In this document: piece by piece, positions 26,660 to 35,554 of the stretch
Layout of the letters: each line of letters begins with the position of its first letter
Numbering within the stretch: position 1 is the stretch's first letter
From: an uncultured Hydrogenophaga sp.
GTDB lineage: Bacteria; Pseudomonadota; Gammaproteobacteria; Burkholderiales; Burkholderiaceae_C
NCBI RefSeq assembly: GCF_958439165.1
Contig: NZ_OY288135.1
Coordinates: 31,704-95,703 of the forward strand
Reading direction: 5' to 3'
DNA length: 64,000 nucleotides
Notes under the pieces: model-generated
Told to the model about the DNA's origin: nothing
Seen by the model: the letters and a program-made list of their open reading frames with translations, nothing else
Databases searched by the model: none
Translations under genes and position numbers: made by a program

Positions 26660-29206
26660 TCACCAGTCCTGTTTGACGGCCTGCACCGCGTCGCGGCCGG
26701 CTGCAGCGCGCCCGGCGATCCAGGCGGTCAGGGTGCCGGCCAGCACCACGGCTGCGCACAGCGCCAGCAGGCGCAGCCAGGGCAGCACCAGGTCCATGGT
26801 CCAGTGGAAGCTCTGCGGGTTGACCACATGCACCAGCACCACGCTCACCGCCAGCCCGAGCAGCAGTCCGGCCAGCGCACCCAGGGCGGTCCAGGCCAGG
26901 CCTTCGAGCGCCACCACGCCCAGGATCTGCCGGCGTGTCAGCCCCAGGTGCGCCAGCAGGCCGAATTCGCGCTGCCGCGCCAGCACCTGGGCGCTGAAGC
27001 TGGCCGCCACCCCGAACAGGCCGATCCCGATGGCCACCATCTGCAGCCAGGTGGTGACCGCAAAGCTGCGGTCGAAGATGCGCAGCGAGATGGCACGGAT
27101 CTGCGAGGCCTGGGCAAATTCGATGAGGTCCTGCGCGCCCTGGCTTTCGGCCAGGGCTTCGATGGCGGCGCGGGTGTCGGCCACCGGTTGCGCTTCGGTC
27201 GGGTGCACCGCCAGGTCGTGCACCGTGGTGTCGCCGGTCAGGCGGATGAAGTCGTCGCGGTCGATCACCAGGCTGCCGTGCTGACGGGCGTAGTCGCGCC
27301 AGATGCCGACCACCCGGTAGCGCACCGCGCGCTCGGCCGGCACCGACAGGGCCACCGCCACCGCCGGCAGGTCCTGTCCCAGGCGCGCACCGTGCAGGTC
27401 GACCATGGCCTCGCTGGCATACACCGCCACGGTGCCCGGCGGCAGCGGCTCGCTCACCGGGCCGCTGACCATGGGCAGCGTGCCGGCGGCCCGGTCGGCG
27501 GGCGGCATGGGCCGCACGATCAGGGTGACCGGCGGATGTTCCGGATCGAGCAGCAGCGGCAGGGTACGCAGCGGCTCCAGCCGCTCCACCTGGGGCAGGG
27601 CAGCGACGCCGGCCACCAGCGCCGGCGGCAGGGCCTGGCCTTCGGCTGCGCCGCCGGCCAGCCGCACATACAGGGGCGCGGGCAGCAGTGTGTCGAGCCA
27701 GCGGGTGACCGAGTCCCGGAAGCTGGCCACCATCACGGTGAGCGCCACCGACAGCGCCAGGCTGGCCACCACACCGCTGGTGGCCACGGCGGCGGTCTGG
27801 CGCAGCCGGCGCGAGCGTTCCACCGCGAGCAGGGGCAGCACATGGCGGCCGGCCCACGGCGCCAGCCGGTCCAGCAGCAGGCCCACCAGGGCCGGCAACG
27901 CGGCCACGCCGCCCAGCAGCAGCAGGCCCACCGACACATACGCCGCCAGCGGAATGCCACCCACCGGCGGCAGCAGGGCCAGCAGCACCGCCAGCACCAG
28001 CAGGGCTGCGGCCACGCCCTGCCGGTACCGACCGGCCGGCGCGCTGGCCCCCAGCCCCTTGAGCGCCTGGGCGGGCGCCAGCCCTGCCGCCGACCGGGCC
28101 GGCCACCAGCCACCCACCAGGGCGGCCACCACCCCCAGCACGCCGTAGAGCAACGCAGCACCTGGGCTCCACTGCAGCGAGGGTGCTACGCCGCTGAAAT
28201 AGCCGCCGCCCAGATCGCCGCCCGCCAGCCTGAGGGCCAGCCAGGCCAGCGCCGTACCCAGCAGCAGACCGGCCACGCTGCCCAGCAGGCCCAGCACGGT
28301 GGCTTCCAGCATCACCAGCCGCAGGCGTTGCGGCGCGGTCAGGCCCAGCACGCCCAGCAGCGCGAACTGCGGCTGGCGCCGCGCCACCGACAGGGCCAGC
28401 ACCGAAAACACCAGGAACGCCCCGGTGAACAGGGCCACCAGGGCCAGTACCGTCAGGTTGACCCGGTAAGCGCGTGACAGCTGGCCACTGCGATCGCTGA
28501 CGGCGCCAGGGGCTTCCAGCAGCAGCTGCGCGGGCAGGCCGGCCGGGTCGATCACCTCGCGCAGGGTGGCGCCGGGCTCCAGGCGCAGGTCGATGCGGCT
28601 GAGCCATCCGCCCTGGTCGGCGAGGTCCTGCAGGGCGGCCACGTCCATCACGAGCAAGGGCGCACCCGGCGCGCCCACATGGCCCGCCAGCCGCACCGGC
28701 AGCCGCTGCAGGCCCTGCTGCAGCTGCAGTTCACCGGTCCAGGCCTCGATGGCCCGACGGGCCGAGGCGTTGGCGAACACGGTGTCCGGCGCAAACAGGT
28801 CGAGTCGGCCGGCACCCTCGTCGGGCTGCGGCATCAGGGCGGGCGAGACGCCCGCCACTTTCAGCGCATCCACGCCCACCACCCGCACCGCCAGCCGCTG
28901 CCCGTCGGCCCCGATCAGCTGCAGCGGCAGTTCCAGCACCGGGCTGGCCAGCGCCACGCCGGGCCGGGTGGCCAGGTCGTCCAGCCAGGCGTCGGGCAGC
29001 AGGCCCTGCCGCGACCGCAGCGCCACGTCGGGCTGGCCCTGGACCTGGCTGGTGGCGCGGGCGAATTCATCCAGTGCCGAGGCGTTGATCAGGTGCACGG
29101 CGAAAGCCAGCGCCACACCCAGCATGACCGAGGTGGCCGCCGCCAGCGTGCGCCAGGGGTGGTGGCGCCATTCCTGCCAGGAGAAGGTGAGGAGCAGAGC
29201 GCGCAT
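26660..29206 (-). CDS. ABC transporter permease, FtsX/LolE-like, double unit
   Basis: The 848-residue membrane protein starts MRALLLTFSWQEWRHHPWRT. It has a first transmembrane helix followed by a large periplasmic domain, a block of helices (about 250-350), more helices near 380-470, a second periplasmic domain, and three final helices with LLAHLGLTRRQILGVVALEGL. This is the duplicated FtsX-domain layout (4 + 4 helices) seen in YbbP-type lipid or lipoprotein exporters. Such permeases need a separate ATPase, and none is encoded next to it. The downstream lipocalin-like gene is 5 bp away and surely co-transcribed. Confidence 0.85.
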   Translation of the reverse strand: MRALLLTFSWQEWRHHPWRTLAAATSVMLGVALAFAVHLINASALDEFARATSQVQGQPDVALRSRQGLLPDAWLDDLATRPGVALASPVLELPLQLIGADGQRLAVRVVGVDALKVAGVSPALMPQPDEGAGRLDLFAPDTVFANASARRAIEAWTGELQLQQGLQRLPVRLAGHVGAPGAPLLVMDVAALQDLADQGGWLSRIDLRLEPGATLREVIDPAGLPAQLLLEAPGAVSDRSGQLSRAYRVNLTVLALVALFTGAFLVFSVLALSVARRQPQFALLGVLGLTAPQRLRLVMLEATVLGLLGSVAGLLLGTALAWLALRLAGGDLGGGYFSGVAPSLQWSPGAALLYGVLGVVAALVGGWWPARSAAGLAPAQALKGLGASAPAGRYRQGVAAALLVLAVLLALLPPVGGIPLAAYVSVGLLLLGGVAALPALVGLLLDRLAPWAGRHVLPLLAVERSRRLRQTAAVATSGVVASLALSVALTVMVASFRDSVTRWLDTLLPAPLYVRLAGGAAEGQALPPALVAGVAALPQVERLEPLRTLPLLLDPEHPPVTLIVRPMPPADRAAGTLPMVSGPVSEPLPPGTVAVYASEAMVDLHGARLGQDLPAVAVALSVPAERAVRYRVVGIWRDYARQHGSLVIDRDDFIRLTGDTTVHDLAVHPTEAQPVADTRAAIEALAESQGAQDLIEFAQASQIRAISLRIFDRSFAVTTWLQMVAIGIGLFGVAASFSAQVLARQREFGLLAHLGLTRRQILGVVALEGLAWTALGALAGLLLGLAVSVVLVHVVNPQSFHWTMDLVLPWLRLLALCAAVVLAGTLTAWIAGRAAAGRDAVQAVKQDW

Positions 29207-29275
29207 GGGCCGAGCTTACGGGTATCGGTGCCTGTGGCTTAATAACGGGGTTTTCAACTTTTACGTGTCACCGCC

Positions 29276-29446
29276 ATGGGCAACAAGATCGTCACCGAAG
29301 CAGACCGCAAGGCCACCCCCCGTCCCAAGGCCGTCAACGGCACCACCCTGCGTACCGCCGGCCGTGGTCAGAAGATCAGCCTGGAGCGTGGCAAGGCCAC
29401 CCGCAGCAAGAAGAACCCCGGCAAGCGTCCGCACAACGGAGGCTGA
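29276..29446 (+). CDS. Small basic protein of unknown function (56 aa)
   Basis: This open frame starts ATG-GGC-AAC-AAG and ends HNGG-TGA. The product is 56 residues, rich in Lys, Arg, Gly, Thr and Asn, without hydrophobic stretches or cysteines; the last third (RGKATRSKKNPGKRPHNGG) is strongly basic. Codon choice matches the host's highly expressed genes (CGT/CGC, AAG, GGC, ACC). It has its own 109-bp spacer with a hairpin terminator before thiB and an AT-rich region (CTTAATAACGG) upstream, so it looks like an independent transcription unit. I do not recognise the family. Nucleic-acid or ribosome association is only a guess from charge. Confidence 0.65.
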   Translation: MGNKIVTEADRKATPRPKAVNGTTLRTAGRGQKISLERGKATRSKKNPGKRPHNGG

Positions 29447-29487
29447 TCGTTGCGGCGGTGGCCCCGGCCCCGCCCACGTTCCTGGCA

Positions 29488-29518
29488 GGCCCGCCGCGCG
29501 CGGGCCTTCGTCTTTGTC
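29488..29518 (+). terminator. Hairpin terminator after the 56-aa gene
   Basis: GGCCCGC (29488-29494) pairs perfectly with GCGGGCC (29500-29506) around a 5-nt loop. The T-rich TTCGTCTTTGT follows. It lies 41 bp after the small gene and before thiB. Confidence 0.6.
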
Positions 29519-29556
29519 CCGCAGCCCGCTGCATCTCCCGCAACCCTGGTCCCACC

Positions 29557-30594
29557 ATGCAACGCCGTCCGATGCTGGCCAGCACGCTGGCCCTGCTGTC
29601 CGCCGCCGCTCTGCCCCTGCGGGCCCAGCCCCGCCCCGCATTGCGGCTGCTGACGCACGACTCCTTCGAACTGCCGCCGGAGCTGCTCAAGCGCTTCGAG
29701 GCCGAAGCCGGCGTGCAGCTGCAGATCGTCAAGGGCGGCGATGCCGGCGAGATGCTCAACCGGCTGATCCTCACCCGGCGCAAGCCGCTGGCCGACCTGG
29801 TGTTCGGCATCGACAACGCGCTGCTGCCGCGTGCCCTCGATGCCGGCGTGCTCGACGCCTATGACGGCCCGGCCGCCCGGCGCGCGTCGGCGGTGCCGCT
29901 GGAAGGCGGCGTGGTGCCGGTGGACTTCGGCTTTGTGGCGCTCAACATCGACCGTGCCTGGTTCGCCTCGCGCAACCGGGCGCTGCCCACCTCGCTGCAG
30001 GAGCTGGCCCAACCGGCCTGGCGCAACCTCATGGTGGTGCAGAGCCCGGCCACCTCCAGCCCGGGGCAGGCCTTCCTGCAGGCCACCATCGCCGGCCTGG
30101 GCGAAGAGGCCGCTTTCGACTGGTGGGCCCGCATGCGCGCCAACGGCGTGAAGGTGGTGCGCGGCTGGACCGAGGCCTACTACACCGAGTTCACCCGCAA
30201 CGGCGGCACCCGCCCGATCGTGGTGAGCTACGCCGGCAGCCCTGCGGCGGAGGTGTTTTTTGCCGACAAGCCGCTGGAGACATCGCCCACCGCCAGCCTG
30301 TTCCTGCCCGGCGGGGTGTTCCGCCAGGTCGAGGGTGTGGCCCTGGTCAAGGGCGGCAACCCGGCCGTCCGCGAGGCCGCTGGCCGTTTCATCGAATTCC
30401 TGCGCTCGGCCCCGGTGCAGCAGGCGCTGCAGACCACCATGTGGATGTACCCGGCCGAGGCCGACGCCCCGCTGGTCGAGGTGATGCGCCGCCACGCACC
30501 GCGCCCTGACCGTTTCGACAACCCGCCACCCGCGCAGGCCCTGGCCCGGGCGCGTGCCTGGCAGGAGCGCTGGACCCGCGTGGTCCTGAAGTGA
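29557..30594 (+). CDS. thiB: Thiamine ABC transporter, substrate-binding protein
   Basis: The 345-residue periplasmic protein has a signal peptide (MLASTLALLSAAALPLRA). It then follows the ThiB/TbpA pattern: LRLLTHDSFELPPELLKRFEAEAGVQLQIVKGGDAGEMLNRL, DLVFGIDNALLPRAL, GTRPIVVSYAGSPAAEVFF and TTMWMYPAEADAPL. It should capture thiamine or thiamine phosphates. It is the first gene of a three-gene ABC importer. No TPP riboswitch motif was found in the 110 bp upstream, so control may differ from the enterobacterial operon. Confidence 0.87.
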   Translation: MQRRPMLASTLALLSAAALPLRAQPRPALRLLTHDSFELPPELLKRFEAEAGVQLQIVKGGDAGEMLNRLILTRRKPLADLVFGIDNALLPRALDAGVLDAYDGPAARRASAVPLEGGVVPVDFGFVALNIDRAWFASRNRALPTSLQELAQPAWRNLMVVQSPATSSPGQAFLQATIAGLGEEAAFDWWARMRANGVKVVRGWTEAYYTEFTRNGGTRPIVVSYAGSPAAEVFFADKPLETSPTASLFLPGGVFRQVEGVALVKGGNPAVREAAGRFIEFLRSAPVQQALQTTMWMYPAEADAPLVEVMRRHAPRPDRFDNPPPAQALARARAWQERWTRVVLK

Positions 30595-30601
30595 CGCTGC
30601 C

Positions 30602-32197
30602 ATGGCCCGTGGCTGGCTGGCGACCATCCCGCTGACCTTTCTGGTGCTGCTGGCGGTGGCGCCGGTGCTGCGCCTGCTGGCCGAGGGTTGGGGGGCGGCG
30701 CCGGGGACAGCCTTCTGGGCTGTCTGGGCGGATGATTTCCTGCGCGGACGCCTGCTGTGGTCGCTGGCGCAGGCCGGCATCACCTGTGTGCTGGCGCTGG
30801 GCCTGGGCCTGCCCCTGGCCTGGGTGCTGGCGCGCTGGGAGTTTGCCGGCCGCGCGCTGGTGCTGCGGCTGCTGATGCTGCCCTTCGTGGTGCCCACGCT
30901 GGTGGCGGCCCTGGGGGTGCTGGCCCTGTGGGGGCCGCGCGGCTGGTTCGGCGCGCCGCTGGCGCAGATGGGCATCGACCTGACCGACACGCCCTGGCTG
31001 CTGCTCTACGGCAACCTGTTCTTCAACCTGTGCCTGGTGGTGCGGGCCGGCGTCGACGCGCTGGAGCAGGTGAGTGCCACCCGGGTGGCGGCGGCCCGCT
31101 CGCTTGGCGCCACGCCATGGCGGGCGTTCTGGCGCGTCGAATGGCCGGCGGTGGCGCCCTGGCTGCTGTCGGCCCTGTGCCTGGTGTTCCTGTACTGCTT
31201 TGCCGGCTTCGGACTGGCACTCATCCTGGGCGGGCAGCGCTGGGCCACGCTGGAGGTCGAGATCTATACCCTGGTCGCGCACGAACTGGCGCTGGGGCAG
31301 GCCGGCGTGCTGGCCGTCTGGGGGCTGCTGCTGTCGGGCTCGGTGGCGCTGGCCTACGCGGTGCTGGAGCGGCGTCTGGCGGCACCGGGCAGCGTGCGGC
31401 CGCTGCCCCGGGTGAGACCGGTCGGCCCGTGGCAACGGCTGGCGCTTGCTGCAGCCTTGCTGACGCTGGCGCTGGTCTGCCTGCTGCCCTTGCTCGCCAT
31501 CGTGCTGAGGGCGTTGCAGGCGCTGGTCTGGGGCCAGGGGCTGGCGGTGCTGGCCGATCCGCTCACCCTGACCGCGCTGGGCAACACCTTGCGGTTCGCC
31601 GGCATGGCGTTGTTGCTGGCCACCGTGCTGGGTCTGCTGCACGCTGCCACGGCGCGCGCCGCGGGGGCCGCCGGCCTGGCCTGGCGGGCAGCGGCCTATC
31701 TGCCGTTCGTGCTCTCGCCCATCACCGTCGCGTTCGGCCTGCTGCTGCTGTACCCCGATGCCGTGGCCACGCTGCCGCTGCTGGTGGCGGCCTATGCCCT
31801 GTTGGCTTACCCGTTCGTGGCGCGTTCCATCGGCGCCGCGCTGGACCAGCTGCCGGCCCATCCGGCGCAGGCGGCCGCCACGCTGGGCGCCTCACCCTGG
31901 CGGGTGTGGTGGCGCGTCACGCTGCCCATGGTGCGGCCGGCGCTGCGCCGCGGCATGGCTTTTGCCGCCGCCACCGCGCTGGGGGAATTCGCGGTGTCGC
32001 TCTTCCTGTCCCGCCCCGAGTGGATCACCCTCACCACCCTGATCCACCAGCGCCTGGGCCGCCCCGGCGCCGCCAGCCTGGACGCCGCCCTGGTCCTGGC
32101 CCTGCTGCTCATGCTGCTGGCGCTGGCAGCTTTTCTGCTGATCGACCCACCCGCGGGCCGTGCCCGCGCCGACCGAGTGCCTGCCCGACATGCTTGA
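30602..32197 (+). CDS. thiP: Thiamine ABC transporter, permease
   Basis: The 531-residue inner-membrane protein has about 12 helices in two homologous halves. Each half carries the cytoplasmic EAA loop that docks the ATPase: AARSLGATPWRAFWRVEWP in the first, and AAATLGASPWRVWWRVTLP in the second. This fused double-permease layout is that of ThiP and related ferric-type transporters. It lies 7 bp after thiB and overlaps the ATPase gene by 8 bp. Confidence 0.87.
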   Translation: MARGWLATIPLTFLVLLAVAPVLRLLAEGWGAAPGTAFWAVWADDFLRGRLLWSLAQAGITCVLALGLGLPLAWVLARWEFAGRALVLRLLMLPFVVPTLVAALGVLALWGPRGWFGAPLAQMGIDLTDTPWLLLYGNLFFNLCLVVRAGVDALEQVSATRVAAARSLGATPWRAFWRVEWPAVAPWLLSALCLVFLYCFAGFGLALILGGQRWATLEVEIYTLVAHELALGQAGVLAVWGLLLSGSVALAYAVLERRLAAPGSVRPLPRVRPVGPWQRLALAAALLTLALVCLLPLLAIVLRALQALVWGQGLAVLADPLTLTALGNTLRFAGMALLLATVLGLLHAATARAAGAAGLAWRAAAYLPFVLSPITVAFGLLLLYPDAVATLPLLVAAYALLAYPFVARSIGAALDQLPAHPAQAAATLGASPWRVWWRVTLPMVRPALRRGMAFAAATALGEFAVSLFLSRPEWITLTTLIHQRLGRPGAASLDAALVLALLLMLLALAAFLLIDPPAGRARADRVPARHA

Positions 32198-32834
32198 GAT
32201 CCGAGACATCCACCGCCAATGGGACCACCGGCCCTTGCTGGCCGGCGTGAGCCTGCAGGTGCCACCCGGCCGCACCGTGGCCCTGCTGGGCGCCTCGGGC
32301 AGCGGCAAGAGCACGCTGCTCAAGATCGTGGCCGGGCTGGAGGCCAGCGACAACGGGTCGGTGTGGTTTGACGGGCAGGACATCACCGGTGTGCCGCCGC
32401 ACCGGCGCGGCTTTGCCCTGATGTTCCAGGACTTCGCCCTGTTCCCGCACCTGGATGTGCAGGACAACGTGGCCTTCGGTCTGGTGGAGCAGGGCGTGCG
32501 CCGCGCCGAAGCACGCGAACAGGCGCGGGTCCTGCTGCAACGCTTCGGCCTGGCGGACCACGCCCGCTTCCGCGTCTGGACGCTGTCCGGCGGCGAGCAG
32601 CAGCGGGTGGCGCTGGCGCGGGCGCTCATCACCCGGCCGCGGGTGCTGCTGCTGGACGAACCCTTCTCGGCCCTGGACGCCGCCCTGCGGGTGCAGCTGC
32701 GCGAGGAGTTCGCCCGACATATCCAGCAGGCCGGCATGTCGGCGCTGCTGGTCACCCACGACGAGGCCGAGGCCCGGGCCATGGCGCAGTCCGCGTGGCA
32801 GCTCGACGGCGGGCGCCTGCGGTCACTGTGGTGA
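32190..32834 (+). CDS. thiQ: Thiamine ABC transporter, ATPase
   Basis: The 214-residue ATPase has Walker A GASGSGKSTLLK, a Q-loop in LMFQDFALFPH, signature LSGGEQQRVALARAL, Walker B VLLLDEPFSALD and the H-loop THDEAEA. The short length, without a C-terminal regulatory domain, fits ThiQ rather than maltose/iron-type ATPases. The ATG at 32190 (MLEIRDI) lies inside the thiP end; an in-frame ATG at 32160 is less likely. Confidence 0.86.
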   Translation: MLEIRDIHRQWDHRPLLAGVSLQVPPGRTVALLGASGSGKSTLLKIVAGLEASDNGSVWFDGQDITGVPPHRRGFALMFQDFALFPHLDVQDNVAFGLVEQGVRRAEAREQARVLLQRFGLADHARFRVWTLSGGEQQRVALARALITRPRVLLLDEPFSALDAALRVQLREEFARHIQQAGMSALLVTHDEAEARAMAQSAWQLDGGRLRSLW

Positions 32835-32875
32835 AGCAGAATGACCGCTTTCCCTCAACCGCAAGGAGCACACGC

Positions 32876-33220
32876 ATGGGCTGGTTCTCGAAGAACACCG
32901 ACGGCTTTTTCCTGAGCACCACCACGCCGCCGGGCATCGATGCCTCGCAATACCTGGGCGTGGTGCACGGCGAGGCCATCATCGGCGCCAACATCTTCCG
33001 CGATCTGTTCTCGTCGGTCCGCGACGTGGTGGGCGGGCGTGCCGGCGGCTACGAGAAGGCCCTCTCGGGCGCACGCGATGCAGCCATGGAAGACCTGATC
33101 GAGTCGGCCCGCGAGCTGGGTGCCACCGGCGTGATCGGCATCGACTTCGACTACGAAGTCCTGGGCGAGACCAACGGCATGATGATGGTGGCCGTCAGCG
33201 GCACCGCCATCCGGCGCTGA
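32876..33220 (+). CDS. YbjQ family protein (DUF74, heavy-metal-binding domain)
   Basis: The 114-residue cytoplasmic protein starts at the ATG behind AAGGAG at 32863-32868. It has the family core YLGVVHGEAIIGANIFRDLFSSVRDVVGGRAGGYEKAL, then ARELGATGVIGIDFDYE and a final strand MMMVAVSGTAI. Family members form pentamers; no enzymatic role is established. It follows thiQ by 41 bp and could share its transcript. Confidence 0.88.
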   Translation: MGWFSKNTDGFFLSTTTPPGIDASQYLGVVHGEAIIGANIFRDLFSSVRDVVGGRAGGYEKALSGARDAAMEDLIESARELGATGVIGIDFDYEVLGETNGMMMVAVSGTAIRR

Positions 33221-33242
33221 GCACGGCCGGGCCGTCGCCGGG

Positions 33243-34463
33243 TCAGCCGCCGCGCAGTGCGCGCAGCAGTTTCTGGCCGGCGCGTCCGCTGGGCTCCATG
33301 CCCAGCCGTTCCTGCTCGGTGCGGATGGCCTGCCGGCTGCGCTCACCCAGCATGCCGTCGACCGCGCCGATGTCGTGGCCGCGCGCGGTCAGCAGGGTCT
33401 GCACCTCGCGCCGCTCGGCACGCGAGAGGCCGGGATCGTCGGTGGGCCAGGGGGTGGCGAAGGCACCGCCACCGCGCAGCCGGTCCGACAGGTGGGCAAT
33501 CGCCAGTCCGTAGCTTTCCGACGCGTTGTAGCTGTAGAGCGCGTCGAAGTTGCGCGTCACCAGAAAGGCCGGCCCGGTCGGTCCGGCCGGCGTCATGAGT
33601 CCGGCCGATCCGTCGGCCGGCAGCGGGCTGCCATCGACCCGGCGCAGGCCGCGGGCGGTCCAGTCGGCCATGTTTCGCTTGGTCCGGCGGCCTTCACCGG
33701 CGGTGCTGAAGCCGGCCGGCAGCCGGACCTCGAAGCCCCAGGACTGATCGGCCCGCCAGCCAGCACGGTCCAGGAAGTTGGCGGTCGAGGCCAGGGCGTC
33801 GGGTACGCTGTCCATCAGGTCGGCGCGCTGGTCTCCATCGAAGTCCACCGCCAGCCGCTCGAAGGTGCTGGGCATGAACTGCGTGTGGCCGAAGGCGCCG
33901 GCCCAGGAACCCTGCAGCCGCTCCGGCGCGATGTGGCCTGCCTGCAGGATGCGCAGCGCCGCGTACAGCTCGGTGCGGAAATACGCCTGCCGCCGGCCGA
34001 TGCACGAAAGGGTGCCCAGCGAGCGCACCAGCGGCAGCGAGCCGAAGCTCTGGCCGAAGTTGCTCTCCACGCCCCACACCGCCACCACCGTGGCCGGGTC
34101 CACCCCGAAGCGCTGCTGCACCCGCGCCAGCACCTGGGCGTGTTCGGTCATGCGGGCACGGCCCTCGGCCACGCGCTCGTCATCGACCAGGCCCGCCATG
34201 TAGTCCCACACCGCGGTGCGGAACTCCGGCTGGAAATTGAGCCGGTCGATCACCAGCATGTCGGGCTGCAGCTCGCGCGTGTGCTGGCTGAAGGTGGCCT
34301 CGCTGACACCCGCCGCTCGGGCCGGCGCGCGCAGCTGGTTGAGGCAGGCGGCGAACTCGCCGGGGGCGGGCGGCGTGGCCGGGGGCGGCGGGGTCTGGGC
34401 CAGGGTCAGCAGCGGAACGGACAGGATCAGGGCACTGAGGGTACGGACAGGAATGATTCGCAT
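33243..34463 (-). CDS. Lytic murein transglycosylase (MltB/SLT_2 type) with peptidoglycan-binding domain
   Basis: The 406-residue exported protein has a signal peptide starting MRIIPVRTLSALILSVPLLTLAQT; the frame is also open from 34484. The catalytic domain shows VVAVWGVESNFGQ with the general-acid Glu, GSLPLVRSLGTLSC and WAGAFGHTQFMPSTF. The C-terminal 60 residues (RREVQTLLTARGHDIGAVDGMLGERSRQAI) form a PG_binding_1 domain. It cleaves the MurNAc-GlcNAc bond to give 1,6-anhydro ends. There is no lipobox Cys, so it is soluble periplasmic rather than an outer-membrane lipoprotein. Confidence 0.9.
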   Translation of the reverse strand: MRIIPVRTLSALILSVPLLTLAQTPPPPATPPAPGEFAACLNQLRAPARAAGVSEATFSQHTRELQPDMLVIDRLNFQPEFRTAVWDYMAGLVDDERVAEGRARMTEHAQVLARVQQRFGVDPATVVAVWGVESNFGQSFGSLPLVRSLGTLSCIGRRQAYFRTELYAALRILQAGHIAPERLQGSWAGAFGHTQFMPSTFERLAVDFDGDQRADLMDSVPDALASTANFLDRAGWRADQSWGFEVRLPAGFSTAGEGRRTKRNMADWTARGLRRVDGSPLPADGSAGLMTPAGPTGPAFLVTRNFDALYSYNASESYGLAIAHLSDRLRGGGAFATPWPTDDPGLSRAERREVQTLLTARGHDIGAVDGMLGERSRQAIRTEQERLGMEPSGRAGQKLLRALRGG

Positions 34464-34502
34464 GTGGTCCAGTGTAGTCGGCACCTGCCCGGACCCGGCC
34501 GA

Positions 34503-35492
34503 TCAGCCCAGCATGGCGTCCAGCAACAGCATGAACACGAAGCCGGCCAGCAGCGTCACCGAGGCCCAGGACTCGAAACCGTTGCGGTGGGTTTCGGGAA
34601 TGATCTCGTGGCTGATGACGAACAGCATGGCGCCCGCCGCCAGCGCCAGGCCGAGCGGGTAGAACGCCGGCACGCTGCCCAGCACCAGCAGGCCCAGGAT
34701 GGCACCCAGCGGTTCGGCCAGCCCGGTCAGGGCGGCCACACCCCAGGCGCGGCCCGCGCTCTGGCCCATGGCCCGCAGCGCCATGGCGACGATCAGGCCC
34801 TCGGGCATGTTCTGCAGGCCGATGGCCAGGGCCACCGAGGCGCCGGCCGAGCCGGCCGCATCGGCCCCGACGCCGGCATAGGCCGCGCCCACCGCCAGCC
34901 CCTCGGGCACGTTGTGGATCAGGATGGCCAGCACCATCAGGCGCGCACCCTGACCGGCCGCGCCCTGACCGCCGCGCAGGCTGGCATGGCCCTGCGCCGC
35001 CGGCGGCAGCACCGCGTGTTCGTGCGGGGTGAGGCGGTCGATGGCCAGCATCAGTCCCATGCCGAGTGCCAGCCCGAGGCCGGTCAGCGCGGCCGAGCCG
35101 GTGCGTTCACCGGTGAGGGCCTGCCCGGCCTCCAGCGACGGCAGCAGCAGCGCAAAGATGGATGCGGCCAGCATGATGCCGGCCGAAAATGCGAGCAGTG
35201 CCGATTCCTGCAGCTTGCTGACCCGCTGCACCACGAACACCGGCAGGGCGCCCACGGCCGTGGCCACCGCAGCCAGCAGCGAGGCCTGCACACCGGCGGC
35301 CATGGCGCTGCCATGATCGGCGGCATCCCACCAGGCCCGGGTCGGTGCCCAGAAGGTGCTCAGCGCTGCCAGGCCGGCCATCACCAGCAGGCCGGCGCCC
35401 AGGGCCAGCAGGGCGTTGCGCAGCGCGTGCGGCGGCACCGGCAGTTCCAGCGCCTGGAGCATCGGGCGGACTTGGCGGATCAGTTCGGTCAT
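34503..35492 (-). CDS. ZIP family divalent metal transporter
   Basis: The 329-residue membrane protein has eight hydrophobic helices. The metal-binding motifs of ZIP helices 4 and 5 are readable as IHNVPEGLAVG and IGLQNMPEGLIVAM, plus HEIIPETHR further on. It probably imports zinc or related metals. The first about 40 residues are extra compared with E. coli ZupT. It is divergent from a small membrane-protein gene across a 62-bp spacer. Confidence 0.87.
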   Translation of the reverse strand: MTELIRQVRPMLQALELPVPPHALRNALLALGAGLLVMAGLAALSTFWAPTRAWWDAADHGSAMAAGVQASLLAAVATAVGALPVFVVQRVSKLQESALLAFSAGIMLAASIFALLLPSLEAGQALTGERTGSAALTGLGLALGMGLMLAIDRLTPHEHAVLPPAAQGHASLRGGQGAAGQGARLMVLAILIHNVPEGLAVGAAYAGVGADAAGSAGASVALAIGLQNMPEGLIVAMALRAMGQSAGRAWGVAALTGLAEPLGAILGLLVLGSVPAFYPLGLALAAGAMLFVISHEIIPETHRNGFESWASVTLLAGFVFMLLLDAMLG

Positions 35493-35554
35493 GGGCGTTC
35501 TCCATCGGACATGACCTGGAGTTTGTCAAAATCTATCGATAAGGTCGAATTGAT

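Noticed and set aside
26655..28607. N-terminal extension of the lipocalin-like frame
   Set aside because: It lies inside the FtsX-type permease gene in another frame and is Arg/Gly/Ala low-complexity. The real protein starts at about 26654.
29447..29556. TPP riboswitch before thiB
   Set aside because: No conserved thi-box core was found; only a short GC hairpin with a T-rich tail is present.
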